DNA of 12,477 nucleotides from an uncultured Bacilli bacterium (lineage in GTDB: Bacteria; Bacillota_I; Bacilli_A; RF39; UBA660), in the NCBI GenBank assembly GCA_947632625.1, contig CANRPZ010000031.1:1-12477 (forward strand), written 5' to 3'. Under the pieces are notes generated by a model. It was not told the DNA's origin. It did no database searches and saw only the letters and a program-made list of their open reading frames with translations. A program made the position numbers and the translations under genes. Each line of letters opens with the position of its first letter. Within the stretch, counting starts at the first letter, position 1. Shown here piece after piece: positions 12,344 through 12,477 of this stretch.

Positions 12344-12477
12344 ATGAAGAAAAGAAATAGAATCCTCCCAACCGAAATTAGCTTCGGGGGGGGGTTGTTA
12401 AATAGAAATAACAAACCAACGGAGCTACAAAGGTATAAGAAAAATACCAAGCAAAAGAAAATTTTAATTGGAACAAT
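12344..12477 (+). CDS. 5' end of an unknown protein with a poly-G tract, cut by the window end
   Basis: From ATG 12344 the frame is open to the last base: 44 codons and two bases. The visible part reads MKKRNRILPTEISFGGGLLN, then a basic stretch (RNNKPTELQRYKKNTKQKK) and the start of a hydrophobic run (ILIGT), suggesting a cytoplasmic N-terminus before a signal-anchor helix. The start is supported by the extended -10 promoter at 12287-12315 and AAAGGAGG (12327-12334). Gly15-Gly17 are encoded by nine consecutive G. Removing one G brings TAA into frame within about four codons, and adding one brings TAG within about seven, so the frame works only at nine (or multiples of three away). I do not recognise the family; a surface or secreted protein would fit the N-terminus. 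Confidence 0.75.
   Translation, partial: MKKRNRILPTEISFGGGLLNRNNKPTELQRYKKNTKQKKILIGT
12386..12394 (+). repeat. Homopolymeric G9 tract inside a coding region
   Basis: Nine consecutive G in an otherwise AT-rich window, 42 bases after the start codon of the 12344 gene. Such tracts mutate by slipped-strand mispairing and commonly give on/off switching of surface genes. An indel error of sequencing or assembly is the main alternative. Confidence 0.9.

Noticed and set aside
12178..12450. Open minus-strand frame of 90 codons
   Set aside because: It runs through the terminator, the promoter and the ribosome binding site of the + strand gene at 12344, has low-complexity Phe/Leu/Tyr-rich text from AT-rich DNA, and PPP comes from the G tract read backwards.

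Overview
The window is AT-rich, with short intergenic gaps, strong AGGAGG-type ribosome binding sites and near-consensus sigma-A promoters (TTGACA-17-TATGAT, extended TGnTATAAT). TGA acts as a stop codon (for example at 7645-7647) and tryptophan is TGG, so this is not the mycoplasma code. Together with a SpoVIF-family protein, prepilin-type and Cys-rich surface proteins, a C39-peptidase ABC exporter, and the LemA/DUF2207 pair, this points to a low-GC Firmicute (Bacilli/Erysipelotrichia/RF39-like gut lineage). The exact taxon cannot be fixed from the sequence.

Layout. (1) 1-2103, + strand: a surface or pilus-like cluster. It holds the 3' end of a large secreted protein with 75-residue tandem repeats and an extremely Cys-rich tail, a membrane-anchored hypothetical protein, and a small prepilin-type protein. 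(2) 2152-3459: the ribosome-assembly GTPase Der, ending in a bidirectional terminator shared with the convergent gene. (3) 3464-5114: a regulator island with four XRE-type genes arranged as two divergent pairs, plus a SpoVIF-like gene. The two + strand regulators are close paralogs; the second lies directly upstream of the exporter. (4) 5171-7961: a compact secretion operon that is the main discovery candidate. It encodes a peptidase-containing ABC transporter, an overlapping one-TM accessory protein, and two tiny unlisted genes for peptides of 45 and 51 aa. Both peptides have canonical double-glycine leaders, a GxxxG motif in the mature part and a single Cys at the extreme C-terminus. This looks like an undescribed two-peptide (class IIb-like) bacteriocin or signal pair. 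(5) 8016-8801: a pilin-like N-terminus joined to a DUF6273-like domain, from its own promoter, overlapping tail to tail with a DUF368/PopT-type undecaprenyl-phosphate translocase gene (8779-9588, minus). (6) 9671-12138: lemA followed by a DUF2207 membrane protein with a poly-Gly tail, with a palindromic hairpin between them and a terminator after. (7) 12344-12477: the start of a new, well-promoted CDS whose 15th-17th codons are a run of nine G, a candidate phase-variation switch.

How it fits together. The exporter would cleave both leaders after Gly-Gly and export the two peptides; the accessory protein would help outside the membrane or in immunity, and the adjacent XRE protein is the likeliest local regulator. 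No classical immunity protein, histidine kinase or full-length HlyD-type protein is present. The prepilin-like proteins in regions 1 and 5 suggest an extracellular fibre or surface-protein system whose assembly ATPase and prepilin peptidase are not in this window. No rRNA, tRNA, CRISPR array or transposase was seen. No stretch over 300 bases lacks a gene; the longest gap, 12139-12343, holds a terminator, a minor hairpin and a promoter.
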